A stretch of 64,000 nucleotides of DNA from Camarhynchus parvulus (taxonomy: Eukaryota > Chordata > Aves > Passeriformes > Thraupidae). The stretch lies in contig NC_044582.1 of NCBI RefSeq assembly GCF_901933205.1, forward strand, positions 18,513,820 to 18,577,819, given 5' to 3'. Positions 46,258 to 57,927 of this stretch are shown piece by piece; the first letter of the stretch is position 1, and every line of letters begins with the position of its first letter. Made by a program: the position numbers and the translations under genes. Below the pieces are notes generated by a model. The model searched no databases and was not told the DNA's origin. It saw only the letters and a list, made by a program, of their open reading frames with translations.

Positions 46258-47356
46258 TGATGCCAAGGACAGCTGTCAAAATCCAAAATGCCCATTGGAG
46301 CTTCCTCTACACTTAATCCCCCTTGCTTTTATTTCACCAACATGGTCTAAAATGGATGTGGAGACTGAGCAAAGGAATTACTCGTCCCACTTGTTCAAGA
46401 GAGTGGCTCCTCAGAGCACCCTTCTTCTAGAGAAGGAAAGAAAAACCTCATTGCTCCATCTGGAATATTTCCTTAATTACTTTAGGGTTGAAATCCAAAT
46501 GCAAAGATTTCCATAATATCCCTAAGAAATTGGTTTAGTCCAGTGAAAGGAATTAAAAACTGTTCTTCATATCTTGGGACTCAATGCCTCATTGCTAATG
46601 ACTTTTCCTAAGCTGACAATGATATTTCCAGGAAGAAGGGAGGCTGGAGAATGCCATGGAATGGCATTTCAGAGCTGTTTGTGTGCTGTAAATCCCCCCA
46701 GGACGCACAGCCCCAGCAGGAGGAGTGCAGGAGGCAGAGGGGTCTCTCCTTTCCTGCCTGGGTATTCAGGGCTGGGTCTCCTGCTCAGGATGAACGTCCT
46801 TGTCCTTCCCTGCTTGCTGCCAGCCCCTCAGGCACTCCCAAACTCTCAGTCTGCCTGCTTTGCTGCTCCTGATTGCTCTGCCAAAGAGCTGGGTGCTAAT
46901 TTAAACCCCAGCCTTGGCTTTTCTGGGGCTGTGTGGGCTGGGAGCCTTTTCAAATAAACCCCAAAGGCCCACTGGCCATTTCCATCCATATAAATACTGC
47001 AGAGAGGGCCCCAAATAATGACTGAGAGGACCCCAAACAATGATTATGCCTCAGTCCTGCTGAGGGTGATGGCAAAACTCCTAAAGCCACGTTGGTTTGT
47101 GACTTATGTACCAACCCAAGTCTCAGGGCAGCATCATTGCCTCAGACACCTCAGGCCTCTGGAACAGCCCCATCAGCCAGCTGTGGCACTTGTAATTCAT
47201 TATTATACATTTTATAATTCATTCTTTCTGGCTGCAGTTATTTATTTCATGCCCTGCTTTGCCTCATTACAGGGCTGCCATGACTTTTCTGTCACATATG
47301 AAATGTGATGATGGAAATTATGCATTTTGTGTGTCCTAAGGATCTGCAAGAGCCAC
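46258..47356. other. Noncoding sequence, no gene seen
   Basis: Unique sequence; the frames at 46574-46957 and 46846-47040 have no domain features. Confidence 0.4.
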
Positions 47357-47424
47357 GGCAGGGGGTTGGAATGATCTGTAATCATTTGTAAGGTCCCTTC
47401 CACCCCAAACCATTGCATGATTTT
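47357..47424 (+). mobile_element. CR1 LINE, extreme 3' tail only
   Basis: 'cggcagggggttggaatgat', a diverged 'ctgtaatcatttgtaaggtc', then 'ccttccaccccaaaccattg' and 'catgatttt'. Only about 70 bp of the terminus inserted or survived. Confidence 0.85.
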
Positions 47425-47514
47425 AATCCATTCCTCTCTAGCCTGGGTGTTCCTGCTGTGATGCTGGTTCAGGGCTCCACCCCAGTATCAGACTGGTCAG
47501 GTGAGCTCCTTCAG

Positions 47515-47752
47515 AGGGTCAGCGAATATCCTGAGCTGGAAGGGACCCACAAGGGTCCAGCTCCTGCACAGACACCCCCAGTGCCACCCTGGGCATCCCT
47601 GGCAGTGCTGTCCAAACACCCCTGGAGCTCTGGCAGCCTTGGGAATGTTCCCATTCCCTGGGGAGCCTGGGCACTGCCAGCACCCTCCTTTTTCCTGACC
47701 TTTTCGTGATCCCAGCCTGACCCTCCCCTGCCACAGCTCCGTGCCAGGGGCT
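47515..47752 (-). mobile_element. CR1 LINE 3' fragment, distinct subfamily
   Basis: Minus-strand order: 'agcgaatatcctgagctgga', 'agggacccacaagggtccag', 'ctcctgcacagacaccccca', 'gcagtgctgtccaaacaccc', 'ccctggggagcctgggcact', 'ttttcctgaccttttcgtga', 'cagcctgaccctcccctgcc'. This matches a CR1 subfamily different from most others in this window. Confidence 0.85.
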
Positions 47753-50129
47753 AACTTATCAGTGACCTTTGTTTGTGTGGATGGAGAGCAAACCAAAGCC
47801 TGCCTTTGCAGAGTGCTGCTCCTCAGCAGAAATTCCCTTCATGGATGCTCCCAGGACACCCCATGGACAGCAAGGTCCCTCCCTGAGGTTCATGCCCTGC
47901 TCCTTTCAGCAGGAATCTCTTTCCCTGCCACCTGCAAAGACAACCAAACCAGACAACCTGGCCCTTGGGGGCTGCAGGAAATCACTTTCTGAAGGTCCTC
48001 CTTCTGTTTTTTGCTCTCCACAGGGAGCAGCCCCTCATTAAAGGCTCGGGGAGGCTCTGCACCTCCTCCTGAGGGGCAGAGGTGGTGGCAGGACCTCCCA
48101 GGCTGAGCCCTGTGCCCGGGGCTGCAGGGACAAGGGCAGCCCCAGGGCAGGGGGCCGGGAGCTGGGCATGGCCGGGAGTCAATCAGCAGCTCCACTAATT
48201 GCCAAATTCACTCGTTTTCCCACAGCACAAGGAGGAAGGAACCCGAGTAAATTGCTGGGGCGGGCTGTGTGTAACCCTCGGCTCAGGGCAGGTCATGAAT
48301 CTGCAGGCTGGCTTTTCACAACTCTCTGACCTCTCCATTTATATTTTTTCCAAGCAGTAATTTCCTAATTAACAATGTCTCCCCTTTGAAGCCTTGCACT
48401 GCGTTTTCTCCTTTTCTGACAGCAGCAAAATTGTTTATCCCATTTCCTCACATGTATTTTCATTTTCTGTCTCCCCGAACAATGGCAAGAACAGAACAAT
48501 ACAGGGAAATACTCAGAGTTACCCCCTGCCCAGATCAGAGAGGAATTTCTTGTCTTTGACACCTGCTGGCAATTAATCCTCTGCATGCTTGAATTTACAA
48601 TTAGGAGCCCTCCTGGAACAGGATTGAAGCCTGGATCCCAGCTGCCCTCTGCCTCCCCAGGAGCTGCAAGGGGCCAAATCCTGCTCTTATTTTAGGGTTT
48701 TAAGGAGGAATTGCTCTCTTCTGTCTGCAGCATCCCAGCAGGAATTTCTCTCCCTCCAATACCCATTCGGGGGACACTTGGGCACTCTCCAGGGTGGAAC
48801 CGCTGATTTTACACCGCTTGGGTTTGACGTGAAGATGCTTTTTGTCCATGGAAAGACATTAATTTCCTACAAGTAGCATTTGGATTTGGGGCTGTGTCAG
48901 TCCCTCTGTGCCTCTGCAGCACCCCACATCAGACATCCCTCAGAGCAGCACCATCCTTTCCAGCTGATTGGATTTTGAGTTTGTCCTGCAGTCTGGAAGG
49001 CCGAGGAACCTCCTGCACCATCAGATTAACTCCTGCCCTCCCCAGCATTCAGGGCAGGTTTTCAGGCCAGGCTTTTGTGGGGATATAACAATACCTTGAC
49101 TTTGCCCATTTGAAAATATTTCCGTGCCCTATAAGCGAGTCAGCTTTGCAGAGTGCAGAAAACGGAATAGAAATATTGCAAAGAACACTGTTCTTTGAAG
49201 TGCTAGTGGCATTAGGAGGCCATTTAGTGCTTTAAAGAGCACCATTTTATTAAGTATTTCAAAGCAACTTCGGAGCTATTATTTCTTATTTTGCTGTTTA
49301 AACCTGTAAGTTTGAAAATTAATCATTATAGGACCTTTGATGCAAAAATCTATGAATAAAATAAATTCTGAGGGCTACTTTCACACTAAGTTATATTAAA
49401 ACACTCCTTCATCTCCCTTATTAATTTAATGCACATCTCAGAAAGTATCTTAAATATCAGCAATAACATTCTACTAAATCAGCCAAACCCCCTATGGCTT
49501 CTTGATTTTTCTACTTTTCTCATCTAAGATCTTTCTCATGGCTTTTCAGTGACCTTTAAAAAAACTTGTGGAGTTGCTAATTAGCATGATAAACAATAGA
49601 TTTCCATTTCATGGGCAATTTCATGGTCAAGCAGCTCACCAGAGCCAGGCTGTGGTCTCTGCAACGTCCAGAGTGTCTCCAGCAAAACCACTTCCCCTGA
49701 GCAGCACCTCTGGGAACAAAGGTCAGCACAGATTTCCTTCATTCCTGAGGGCTCAGCTGAATTCTGCCATTGCCATGGGTGAGATCTTGGGGGAAGATCT
49801 CACCCAGAAGGGGAAAGACACATTTGAAAGGTTCACAAGAACAGCAACAACTGCCCCAGTGCCCGTGGGGACGTTTGGGGTGACACAGGAACAATGGCAG
49901 CACCATCCCAGGGAATTCCTCATCTCCCTGTTCCCAGGGCAAGCTCCTCTAGTCTCTTCTCAATGACACTTCCTTGGGGTTTAGAATTTAATTTGAAGCA
50001 GTCGCTTTGCAGATGGGTTTAAGCAATTTTTAATCTCTTTTTTAGGTTTCAAGCAAGAGAAGATGAAATTATCCCCAGGACTGTATTTCAGAGTGGTCCC
50101 TGTTGGGCTGGCATGGGAGATCCCCACAG
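47753..50129. other. Noncoding sequence, no gene seen
   Basis: 48040-48260 is GC-rich with a moderate number of CpGs, but far fewer than the island at 2.1-2.9 kb. 49130-49560 is AT-rich, repeat-free and complex, a possible conserved noncoding element. No exon recognised. Confidence 0.45.
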
Positions 50130-50290
50130 GGATGGTCAGGAATTGGGATGGGCTGCCCCAGATCCCTGGCAGTGCCCAAGGCCAGGTTGGACATGGGTTG
50201 GAGCACCTGGGACAGTGGGAGGTGTCCCAGCCATGGCTGAGGTGGCGCTGGGTGGGATTTAAGGCCCGTCCAACCCAAACCAGTGATTTG
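50130..50290 (+). mobile_element. CR1 LINE 3' end
   Basis: 'gggatggtcaggaattggga', 'gatccctggcagtgcccaag', 'gccaggttggacatgggttg', 'ggagcacctgggacagtggg', 'aggtgtcccagccatggctg', 'ggtgggatttaaggcccgtc', 'caacccaaaccagtgattt'. Plus strand, truncated upstream. Confidence 0.92.
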
Positions 50291-52289
50291 GAGAGAGAGG
50301 TTCTATCCCCACAGGTCCCCAGGATGGGAGGAGAAGGGGATGGAAAAGCAGCAGGAAGAGGAGGGCAGGGGGGGTCAGGGCAATAAACACTTGCTGTTAG
50401 TCCAGGAGAGCATTTCTAGGCTCAGTTTTGCCCTGATCTCAGGGGAGGACTTAACTTAGGGACCACAGAAAGCATTTCAACAGCAACAACGCAAATAAAG
50501 AGCGAAAACATGAAAGAAGGGTCCCTTTGGCAAAAAAACCCAACAACCCAACTAGATAAAGCTGGGGGCACAGGGCAGGTCCCCCCCACCCCTGGCTTTA
50601 CCAGCCAGTTGCCATAGAAACCCATCACTGCAGAGCTCTGGGGCCCAAACACTGCAGCATCCTGTGGTGCCAAGCAAACCCAGCCCTCAGGAAGGGCTGC
50701 CCTTCCCACTCCAGCTCAGGAACAGAGCAGGGATAGCTCAGAGTGCAGCTGCCTGGATGGTGCTGCCATACGTGATTTTCAGTGATTTACAGCCCAGCTT
50801 TCATTTGATATCCATATGCTCCCATTTGAGATAGCATTATGTGCATCATTTTCTGGGAATACACTTACAGCACAGGGCACTGCATAAAGCAAATAGGGTA
50901 TTGATGGGAAACAAATAACAGAATATTAAAGCAAAATCAATAAATGCCTTCAAATCTCATCTTTCAGCCTTGCTTAACTTTGTTTAGGGAGGTAGGGAAA
51001 TTCCCTGGAGCTGTGGAGCTGGCTATGCTCCCAGCTGGAATGAGGAGCAGGAAACCTTCCTTGGAGAGACAGCAGCACCTTCCTGGTGCATGGCAAAAAA
51101 ACCCTAAAGAGAGAAACTGGGGTTTATAACCCAGGGCTATATTAATCAACAATTAGCATTCAGCTGAGCACCTCCACACCAACCAGCTGCTCCCAGCTGT
51201 GCCACAGCTCAGGCTGGAGGGCAGGCAAAGAAACCACCAACACTGTCCTAATTGTTCAGATAAAAATCTCAGCTTGTGTCACTTTTTATCAAGAGGATTA
51301 TTCAGTGTCATCTCTGTTTTCCAGGTGGGAAGTGCTAGGGGAGTGCTGGGCTGGGGGCTCCTGCCATGGATCCCCTCGTTTGAGGTGCAGGAGAAGGTGC
51401 TGATGTGAAATATTTTTATATAGGCCAATCCTCTGCCAAAAGTGGGTCCAGAATTAGGTTAGTAAGTCGGTGTTTCCACATAAGATGATGTGCCCTGGTT
51501 TTCCAAAGTGCTGAGTACCCAGCTCAGAAGTTCCCTTGTGGGGCTTGAAACTTTATTTTTGGCACCTGGTTTTGTAGAGAGACCATCTGTGACAGCCACA
51601 TAATTAATGCCAAGTTACATAAGCCATTCATGAATAAGCATTATTTTCCATATATTAAGCTTGCAGAGACAAGCCTCAGAACTGAACTGGTATTTAGCAA
51701 GGTAGGCTTCTGAAATTGTCAATTAATGCTCCTTGACATTTTCTAAGTATGTTAATTTATATTAAACCACTGCAGCCAACTCTGCATAAGATAACTCCGA
51801 GCCTCAGCCATAAACTAAGAAGAAATATGCAGTTGAGGAGCATTATGGCTGCTCTTTGTCATCTCCCTGACATAATGCACATTGTGTATGCAATGCAGGG
51901 AAGATAAACACATATATAAAGCAGGCAATTACCTCAGCTCACACAGATATCATATTTATGACCATTTGCAGGGTTGGATGTAATTCATTGACTTTAGGTG
52001 CTGGAGTAAATACATCACTCCAACCCCACGGGCCAGGCTATGAAATGCAGGTATCAAGATTTGCTGCCATCTGCTAAGGCACAGAAATCTCCACCCTCCT
52101 TCCAAAGGGCTGGTCAGGGAGAGGAGTGGTGGGAAGAGCTGGGATCAGAGCTGCTCGCTGCCAAGGAATGGCAGGGAATGCAGGTGGGACACAGCAAGGA
52201 GAGCGTTAAATTTGATAAATCCACAGATTAAAAGACTTGCTCCTTTGAAAGGCAGGTTCCCCTGTTGAGTGGCATTTGGAGAGGAGCGT
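50291..52289. other. Noncoding sequence, candidate conserved block at 51590-51990
   Basis: The interval holds no gene I recognise. The stretch 51590-51990 is repeat-free, complex and rich in AT-type factor sites (ATTAAT, TTAATTTATATTAAA, CATAATTAATGCC, GACATAATGCACATTG), the look of a developmental enhancer or other conserved element. This is judged by appearance only. Confidence 0.4.
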
Positions 52290-52405
52290 GGCAGGGTCAC
52301 TGGGATCATCCCTGGCTGGCAGCACAGTGGGAACAGTGCTGGTTTGTGAGGGGACTCAATGATCTTAAAGATTTTCCAGCCTAAAGCATTCCCTGATTCC
52401 ATGGT
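52290..52405 (+). mobile_element. Old CR1 LINE 3' tail
   Basis: 'ggactcaatgatcttaaaga', then 'ttttccagcctaaagcattc' and 'cctgattccatgg' follow the CR1 3'-terminal pattern (GATGATCTT.AAGGTC.CTTCCAACCTAAA.CATTCTATGATTC). It is more diverged than the copy 100 bp to its right. Confidence 0.65.
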
Positions 52406-52509
52406 TTTGCAAGGAGACGGCCTGGGCTGTGTGCTTTGCTCAGGATCAGCTGCCCAGCAGGACAGAGAGCCAGATTCCACATGGATGTGAACAGAGAACA
52501 CAACAAGAA

Positions 52510-52863
52510 CAAGATGGTTCAGCTTGGAGAAGAGAAGGATTCAGAGAGACCTTAGAGCTCCTTCCAGGGCCTGGGGACAAGGCATGGAGTGACAGGACAC
52601 AGGGAATGGCTCCCACTGCCAGAGGGCAGAGATGGATGGGATCTTGGGAATCAGGAATTGTTCCCTGGCAGGGTGGGCAGGCCCTGGCACAGGTGCCCAG
52701 AGCAGCTGGGGCTGCCCCTGGATCCCTGGCAGTGCCCAAGGCCGGGCTGGATGGGGCTTGAAGCAGCCTGGGACAGTGGGAGGTGTCCCTGCCATGGCAG
52801 GGGTGGCCCTGGATGGGCTTTGAGGTCCCTCTCAACTCAAACAATTCTGGAATTCTCTGATCA
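52510..52863 (+). mobile_element. CR1 LINE 3' end, longest clear copy
   Basis: Begins with the upstream CR1 landmarks 'agcttggagaagagaaggat' and 'gagagaccttagagctcctt', continues with 'atggagtgacaggacacagg', 'ccctggcagggtgggcagg', 'gtgcccagagcagctggggc', 'gtgcccaaggccgggctgg', 'gggaggtgtccctgccatgg' and ends with 'caaacaattctggaattctc'. About 350 bp. The plus and minus frames over it (52429-53000) are shadows of this element. Confidence 0.95.
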
Positions 52864-54123
52864 TGCTCACCCACCCTCCCTGTGCCCAGCCGAGGGCAGA
52901 GCTTGCAGGGCCTCAGACGTGGCAAGAACTGGGCCCTTTGGTGCCTCAGTCAGAGCCACTTCCAGCCCCACAGCCAGCCTGGGGTAAGGACAGGGGCTCG
53001 ATTTCTCAGCCCCCTTGCCCACTGCAATTGCCACTCATATTGTACACAGCAAATGACTAATGAGGGGCAATTAAAGGCCAATTCCTCTTCCCCAGCTCGC
53101 TGCAGGCACTCAGCACACAAATGTGCCACTTGCATTTGCTGCCATTTCACAGCCGGTTTCATCTGATGCGAAATGGGGAAGGCAGTAAAGAATCAAATCA
53201 GAAAAACCATTTAACCTCCCAGATTATGAGAGGATATATCACTCAAAATGCAGCACTTCCCAGATCCTCAGTTAAACCAGAATCAGCCTGGCTGACTTGA
53301 ATCCCAAAGACATGCAGGCTGTAGGGACACGGAGCTGTGACCTGACAGCACGGGGAGCTGGAGATGGATGCTCAGTAAATGTAGTTTTCAATAGATATTC
53401 CCAGAAATTGGAAACATTTTGCAGTTATATCTCCAACAATCACAGTCTATTCTATTCCATAACCAATATGAGTGATTACTTGAGGAGATATAACAAATGC
53501 AAAATGCTTTAAAAAAAGATTTTGAGAGTGATAAAAGATGAATTACACAAACACAGCAAGAAAACCAAAAGGAGAAGGGCTGCTCTACAGGAAGCACAGC
53601 TGATCCCTTCCTGTTTTATTGCTTTGGGAAAGGAAAAAAGGGGGGATAAATTAAGCACTTCATTCTGTAAGTAAGTTTTAAGGTAATCTGATTACAACAG
53701 CTCCCACTAGCACCATTCCAGAGCAGCAAAGGATAAAATCAATAATGAACATCAACATTTCCATTTTGTTTAGTGGCTCTGTAATTGAGACACGAGAATC
53801 TGCCTTTCACTCAGGGTTTGGCCAAGGGAGGGCCAGGACTACCCCAGCTGGGATTTCTCCAGCAATTGCTCATTTATTGCTGAACAAAGAACAACACGGC
53901 TCCAAAGGTGATACTCTGGTGTAATTTTGGGGGGGAAATATAAAACTTTTGGGATTTAGGGCTTGATTTGATGCTGCTGGAGATTTTGATAGCATTTGGT
54001 ATATAATGGTCATCTAACATCAGGCTGCTGTTGTCTTAATCTATCCTTGGATATTAAAATCTCAAACCAAACACTAATCCTTGTTCCCAGTTTAAACAGA
54101 AAAACAGGAAGTGGAACTCAAAC
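52864..54123. other. Noncoding sequence, no gene seen
   Basis: Unique, no exon recognised. 53170-53300 and 53640-53800 are AT-rich and free of recognised repeats. Confidence 0.4.
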
Positions 54124-54818
54124 CCATCCACGTCCAGCCCCCCAGGAATGAGGATTTCCATGGGATCCTGCCCCATCCATGTCCAAACTTCCAGGAATGG
54201 GGATTTTTATGGGATCCTGTCTTGTTCCTGTCCAACACTCCAGGAATGAGGATTTCTATGGGATCCTGCCCTGTTTGTATCCAACCCTCCAGGAATGAGG
54301 ATTTCTATGGGATCCTGCCCTGTTTGTATCCAACCCTCCAGGAATGAGGATTTCTATGGGATCCTGCCCTGTTTGTATCCATCCCTCCAGGAATGAGGAT
54401 TTCTATGGGATCCTGCCCTGTTTGTATCCAACCCTCCAGGAATGAGGATTTCTATGGGATCCTGCCCTGTTTGTGTCCATCCCTCCCTCCAGCAATGAGG
54501 ATTTCCATGGGATCCTGTCTTGTTCCTGTCCAACCCTCCAGGAATGAGGATTTCTATGGGATCCTGCCCTGTTTGTGTCCATCCCTCCAGGAATGAGGAT
54601 TTCTATGGGATCCTGCCCTGTTTGTGTCCATCCCTCCAGGAATGAGGATTTCTATGGGATCCTGCCCTGTTTGTGTCCATCCCTCCCTCCAGCAATGAGG
54701 ATTTCCATGGGATCCTGTCTTGTTCCTGTCCAACCCTCCAGGAATGAGGATTTCTATGGGATCCTGTCTTGCTCCTGTCCAACCCTCCAGGAATGAGGAT
54801 TTCCATGGGATCCTGCCC
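54124..54818. repeat. Minisatellite, 49-bp unit, 14 copies, with a 200-bp higher-order period
   Basis: Each unit holds CCAGGAATGAGGATTTC, then TATGGGATCCTGCCC, then a GTTTGTATCCAACCCT-type end. The BamHI-type GGATCC falls at 54163, 54212, 54261, 54310, 54359, 54408, 54457, 54510, 54559, 54608, 54657, 54710, 54759 and 54808. Spacing is 49 bp except two 53-bp steps, where CCCT is duplicated (CCCTCCCTCCAGCAATGAGG). Those two variant units are exactly 200 bp apart with the same neighbours, so a 4-unit block was duplicated. Frames through it are artefacts. Confidence 0.97.
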
Positions 54819-55478
54819 GTGGGAGGGGAGGGAAAGGGCTGTGTGACAGCAGAGCCATCAGGAGGGACACATCACAACAGGCAGCAGTCTGGAGGCTGTA
54901 AAAATGAATGGGTTGTGTTTCACTGGGTTTGATGTGGTCGTATCATCTGTAAATTATCTACCCAGCCATTTTTCCAGTTAGCCATTATTCTGTCATGCCA
55001 AGGGCTGCCAATTCCAGCCCTCCCAACCATATGCACGGCTGTAAACCTTGAAAGCAGCTGTCTCCAAAGCAAGCCAGTGTGGGAAGAATAGGAAAACAAA
55101 TTACATAAAAGCAGATTAACTTCTCTTTAACTTCCTTTAAAATATTTCTTCCCCACGGCCTCAGTAATCCCGTTTTTTAAGGGAATTTGGTCTCTTTATT
55201 TGTTATTCTTATCAGTGTGACTTGAATTTAAAGCTTTATGCTTCATGTTTCTGCCCAGGGACCTGTTGTGATGATAATCCTCAGGCTTTTCCACGGTGGG
55301 AATGGCTCTTTGAGCCGTTTTCAGCCCCTTGCACTGATATTTCCCATGAGACAAAGACAGCCAGGGAATGCTTGGTGCCTTCAGCTGAAGCTCCTCAGTG
55401 GACAGCAGCAATTTTTGGACGTTCTTGGGGGTTTTACTGGTTTCTCTTTTAACTTTGGACTGCTTGGATATGTGGCAC
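54819..55478. other. Noncoding sequence, no gene seen
   Basis: Short unique interval between the minisatellite and a CR1 copy; AT-richer at 55090-55230. Confidence 0.4.
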
Positions 55479-55650
55479 TCACCTGTGCAGAGGAGCTGTG
55501 GCTGCCCCATCCCTGGCAGTGCCCAAGGCCAGGTTGGACAGGGATTGGAGCACTCTGGGACAGTGGAAGGTGTCCCTGCCCATGGCCAGAGTGGCACTGG
55601 ATGAGGTTTAAGGTCCTTCCAACTAAAATCCTTGTGGGATCCTGTGATCC
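55479..55650 (+). mobile_element. CR1 LINE 3' end
   Basis: 'cacctgtgcagaggagctgt', 'atccctggcagtgcccaagg', 'ccaggttggacagggattgg', 'gacagtggaaggtgtccctg', 'ggatgaggtttaaggtcctt', ending 'gggatcctgtgatcc'. A few bases are lost near 55508 against the consensus. The 277-aa minus frame at 55196-56029 runs through it and is rejected. Confidence 0.92.
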
Positions 55651-56682
55651 TCAGTCCATAGATGGGCAGCTGAGGCACCAAATGGGCACCAGGGCCTTGA
55701 TGGAGAAGGATCAGCCCTGTGTGGTGCCCAAGGGCAGAGTGACCACCTGCAGTGGCTGCTGTCCCACTGCCAAAATCCCACTGGGAAGGGCTCTGCACAG
55801 CACAGGAGCCCTGAGCTGGGAGCCAGGAACCCGCCCAGGAAAATTGCGTGCGGCGTGGGAGGAGAGGCAGATTGCTCCCCTGGGGACAGCAAGAGATCAG
55901 AGAATTAAAACTGAATGAGCTCCCTGTGCCTCTGCAATTAAAGGGAACTTGAAAGAGTTTCAATTTGGTGATATCATTAATTTCCCCTTCTCCTCCTCGC
56001 TCCCGCTGCAGTTCAGAAGAGTCCTCCACTGTTTATTGACTGAGTGATGAAAGACGGAGCTGAAGAGACCCAAAAAAGGAAAGTTTGAAAAGTTTTCAGC
56101 CCTTTCATCAGTTCTTTAAACAATGTTCAGAAAAACATGAGAGACAGGCTGTGCTTGAGAGAAATATTGTAATGAAAGCTGCAAGCACTGGGCTTTGCTG
56201 TCCAAATGTGACTCAAATACTTGCAGCCCGATGTCGTGTGAAGATTTACTTGGCAATTTTGTCACAAACAAGGCTGTTAAGAAACACATTTATACTTACC
56301 CAGCTCTTTCCCTTATTTGCTAAGGAAAAAAACTGCTTTGGTGCACCAGCCAGGTAGGAAATGCTGCATGTAAGAGTTTAAAAAATAAATGTGTGTGCAC
56401 ATATGCCTGGCAGGAGTGCAGGGATCTCAGGGAGCATGTGTCAAGGACCTCCTAAATAAAACGTGCTGCAGAGCACCCCACACTCAAATATTGCCACAGA
56501 TTTCTGCCCTGTGTTTCCTCTCCTGTAATTCCTGGCACTGTTGTCCTGTAGCTGGAAGGAAACTGAGTCCCCAGCATGGTTCTGTAGGTGATGGGAGCAG
56601 CAGAGGGATGGGGTTCCACACCAACAGCCCAACTGGTGTAAAATGTCCTCACCTGGAATTGCTGCCAAGTCTAATTTGCCAC
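55651..56682. other. Noncoding sequence, no gene seen
   Basis: Unique. 56040-56370 is AT-rich, complex and repeat-free and could be conserved. Its 90-aa plus frame shows no recognisable domain. Confidence 0.4.
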
Positions 56683-56748
56683 AAAATCCCAGAATGGTTT
56701 GGGTTGGGAGGGACCTTAAAGATCATCCAGTTCCAGCCCCCTGCTAGG
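56683..56748 (-). mobile_element. CR1 LINE, extreme 3' tail only
   Basis: 'aaaatcccagaatggtttgg', 'gttgggagggaccttaaaga', 'tcatccagttccagccccct' give the classic minus-strand CR1 terminus with little divergence. Only about 65 bp present. Confidence 0.92.
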
Positions 56749-57540
56749 AACTAAAGGGATGATTGGGATCCATGGTACAGGAAGGGTTAACACGAGAATC
56801 CAATTAGAAAGAAATCCTAATTATTTCAGCAATCAAAAGCAGTGACTCACCTTTTGAGGGAGCCAACAGATGCCATCAGCACAGACATTTTCCTTGTTTA
56901 TTTTCTCGTCTTCTCAGACTGGGAGGAGAACGTGGGGGATCCCATTCCTGGCCATCTGGCATTAGTGTGAAAAATGCAGTGTGAGATACTCCACAGTTGT
57001 CTCAGCAACTCCCTTCTGGATGACAAATTCCCATGTTCTCCTGACAGCTTTGGTTTTTTCCAGGCTCTGCCCACCCATGACAAACCCCCAGGAGATCTGT
57101 CCATTTACAACCCCAGCCTCAGTCAGCCCAAACTGAGATGGCTTGCGAAAACTGAATAATTTTTGGTCAGAACTGAGAATTTTAAACACTGGGGTCACAG
57201 GTGGTGAGGCTGGAGCTGATCATGGACCTGAGGGCTGCCCTGGTGGGACTCAGGTGCTGGTAGGTGATGCTGTGCATGGACTGACCGCCAGGGACAAGCT
57301 CAGACTTGGCTCGGCAGTGCTGTGTTTTTGCACCTTCCCAAGAGTACAAACTTGGCCCAAATGTGGTGTAACCACATCGTGACCCCACTCTCTGCAGAGA
57401 GCAGGCTGTGAAAGCTGTGACCGAGGCCAGCCTGAGGTGACACTTCAGTCACCATGCTCTCATTCCATGTCTGCATTCCATGGCTCTCACTCTCCCTTTT
57501 TACTGTTATTTCCCCCATTGAGAGAAACTGAGGGAGAAAA
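56749..57540. other. Noncoding sequence, no gene seen
   Basis: Unique, no exon or repeat recognised. Confidence 0.4.
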
Positions 57541-57755
57541 ACAGCACAAAGATGTTCTGCATTTGTCTCAGAAGGCCTGAAAATGAAAAGCAGCTTCCGC
57601 GCCCTCAAGCCCCTTTGGTGTTGGGGTTTGGGGTGTGGTTGTTTTTGCGTTTTCAAACCTGAGGGTGGGGTAAACAGCACAAAGATGTAAATCACGTGCA
57701 CTGTCGTACCCTCGTTTGTCTCAGAAAGCCTGAAAATGGAAAGCAGCTCCCATCC
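57541..57755. repeat. Diverged tandem duplication, about 133-bp offset
   Basis: ACAGCACAAAGATGT starts at 57541 and again at 57674. Each is followed by TTTGTCTCAGAA(G/A)GCCTGAAAATG and (A/G)AAAGCAGCT(T/C)CC, at 57565-57597 and 57716-57750. The second copy has about 20 extra bases (AAATCACGTGCACTGTCGTA...) between the two shared parts. The two parts therefore come from one ancestral unit plus an indel. Minus frames through both show the matching peptides (IFRLSETN, IFRPSETN). Confidence 0.8.
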
Positions 57756-57782
57756 CCGTTTCCTTCTCCCTGTTTCCCTCAG

Positions 57783-57927
57783 AGCTGCCCCGTGCGTCGC
57801 CATGGACGCCGCGGCACCAAGGAGGCCGCAGTGGGAGCCTCACGGGCCCTGCGTGCCCAGGAAATGTCTCCTAGCAATAGGGAAGTGGAAAAACCTCAAA
57901 ATAACTCCTCCTTCCATTTCTTGTTAG
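57783..57927 (+). other. Candidate exon or minor promoter with local CpG cluster (speculative)
   Basis: A pyrimidine tract (57755-57780) ends in CAG at 57780-57782, a good splice-acceptor shape. Twenty bases later GTCGCCATGGAC gives a strong start context (ATG at 57802), opening a 41-codon frame that begins MDAAAPRRPQWEPHGPC. The first 70 bases hold a cluster of CpGs unusual for the neighbourhood. Against a gene: the frame is short, has no recognised family, no clear splice donor follows, and an exon with an internal start next to an acceptor needs upstream noncoding exons that I cannot see. It may be chance or a small CpG-rich regulatory spot. Confidence 0.15.

Noticed and set aside
54111..54932. 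Tandem frames and regular spacing that might suggest a CRISPR array
   Set aside because: Units are contiguous minisatellite copies without unique spacers, in a vertebrate sequence with no cas genes.
55196..56029. Minus-strand 277-aa frame
   Set aside because: Runs through the CR1 copy at 55479-55650 in antisense; no domain or splice context.
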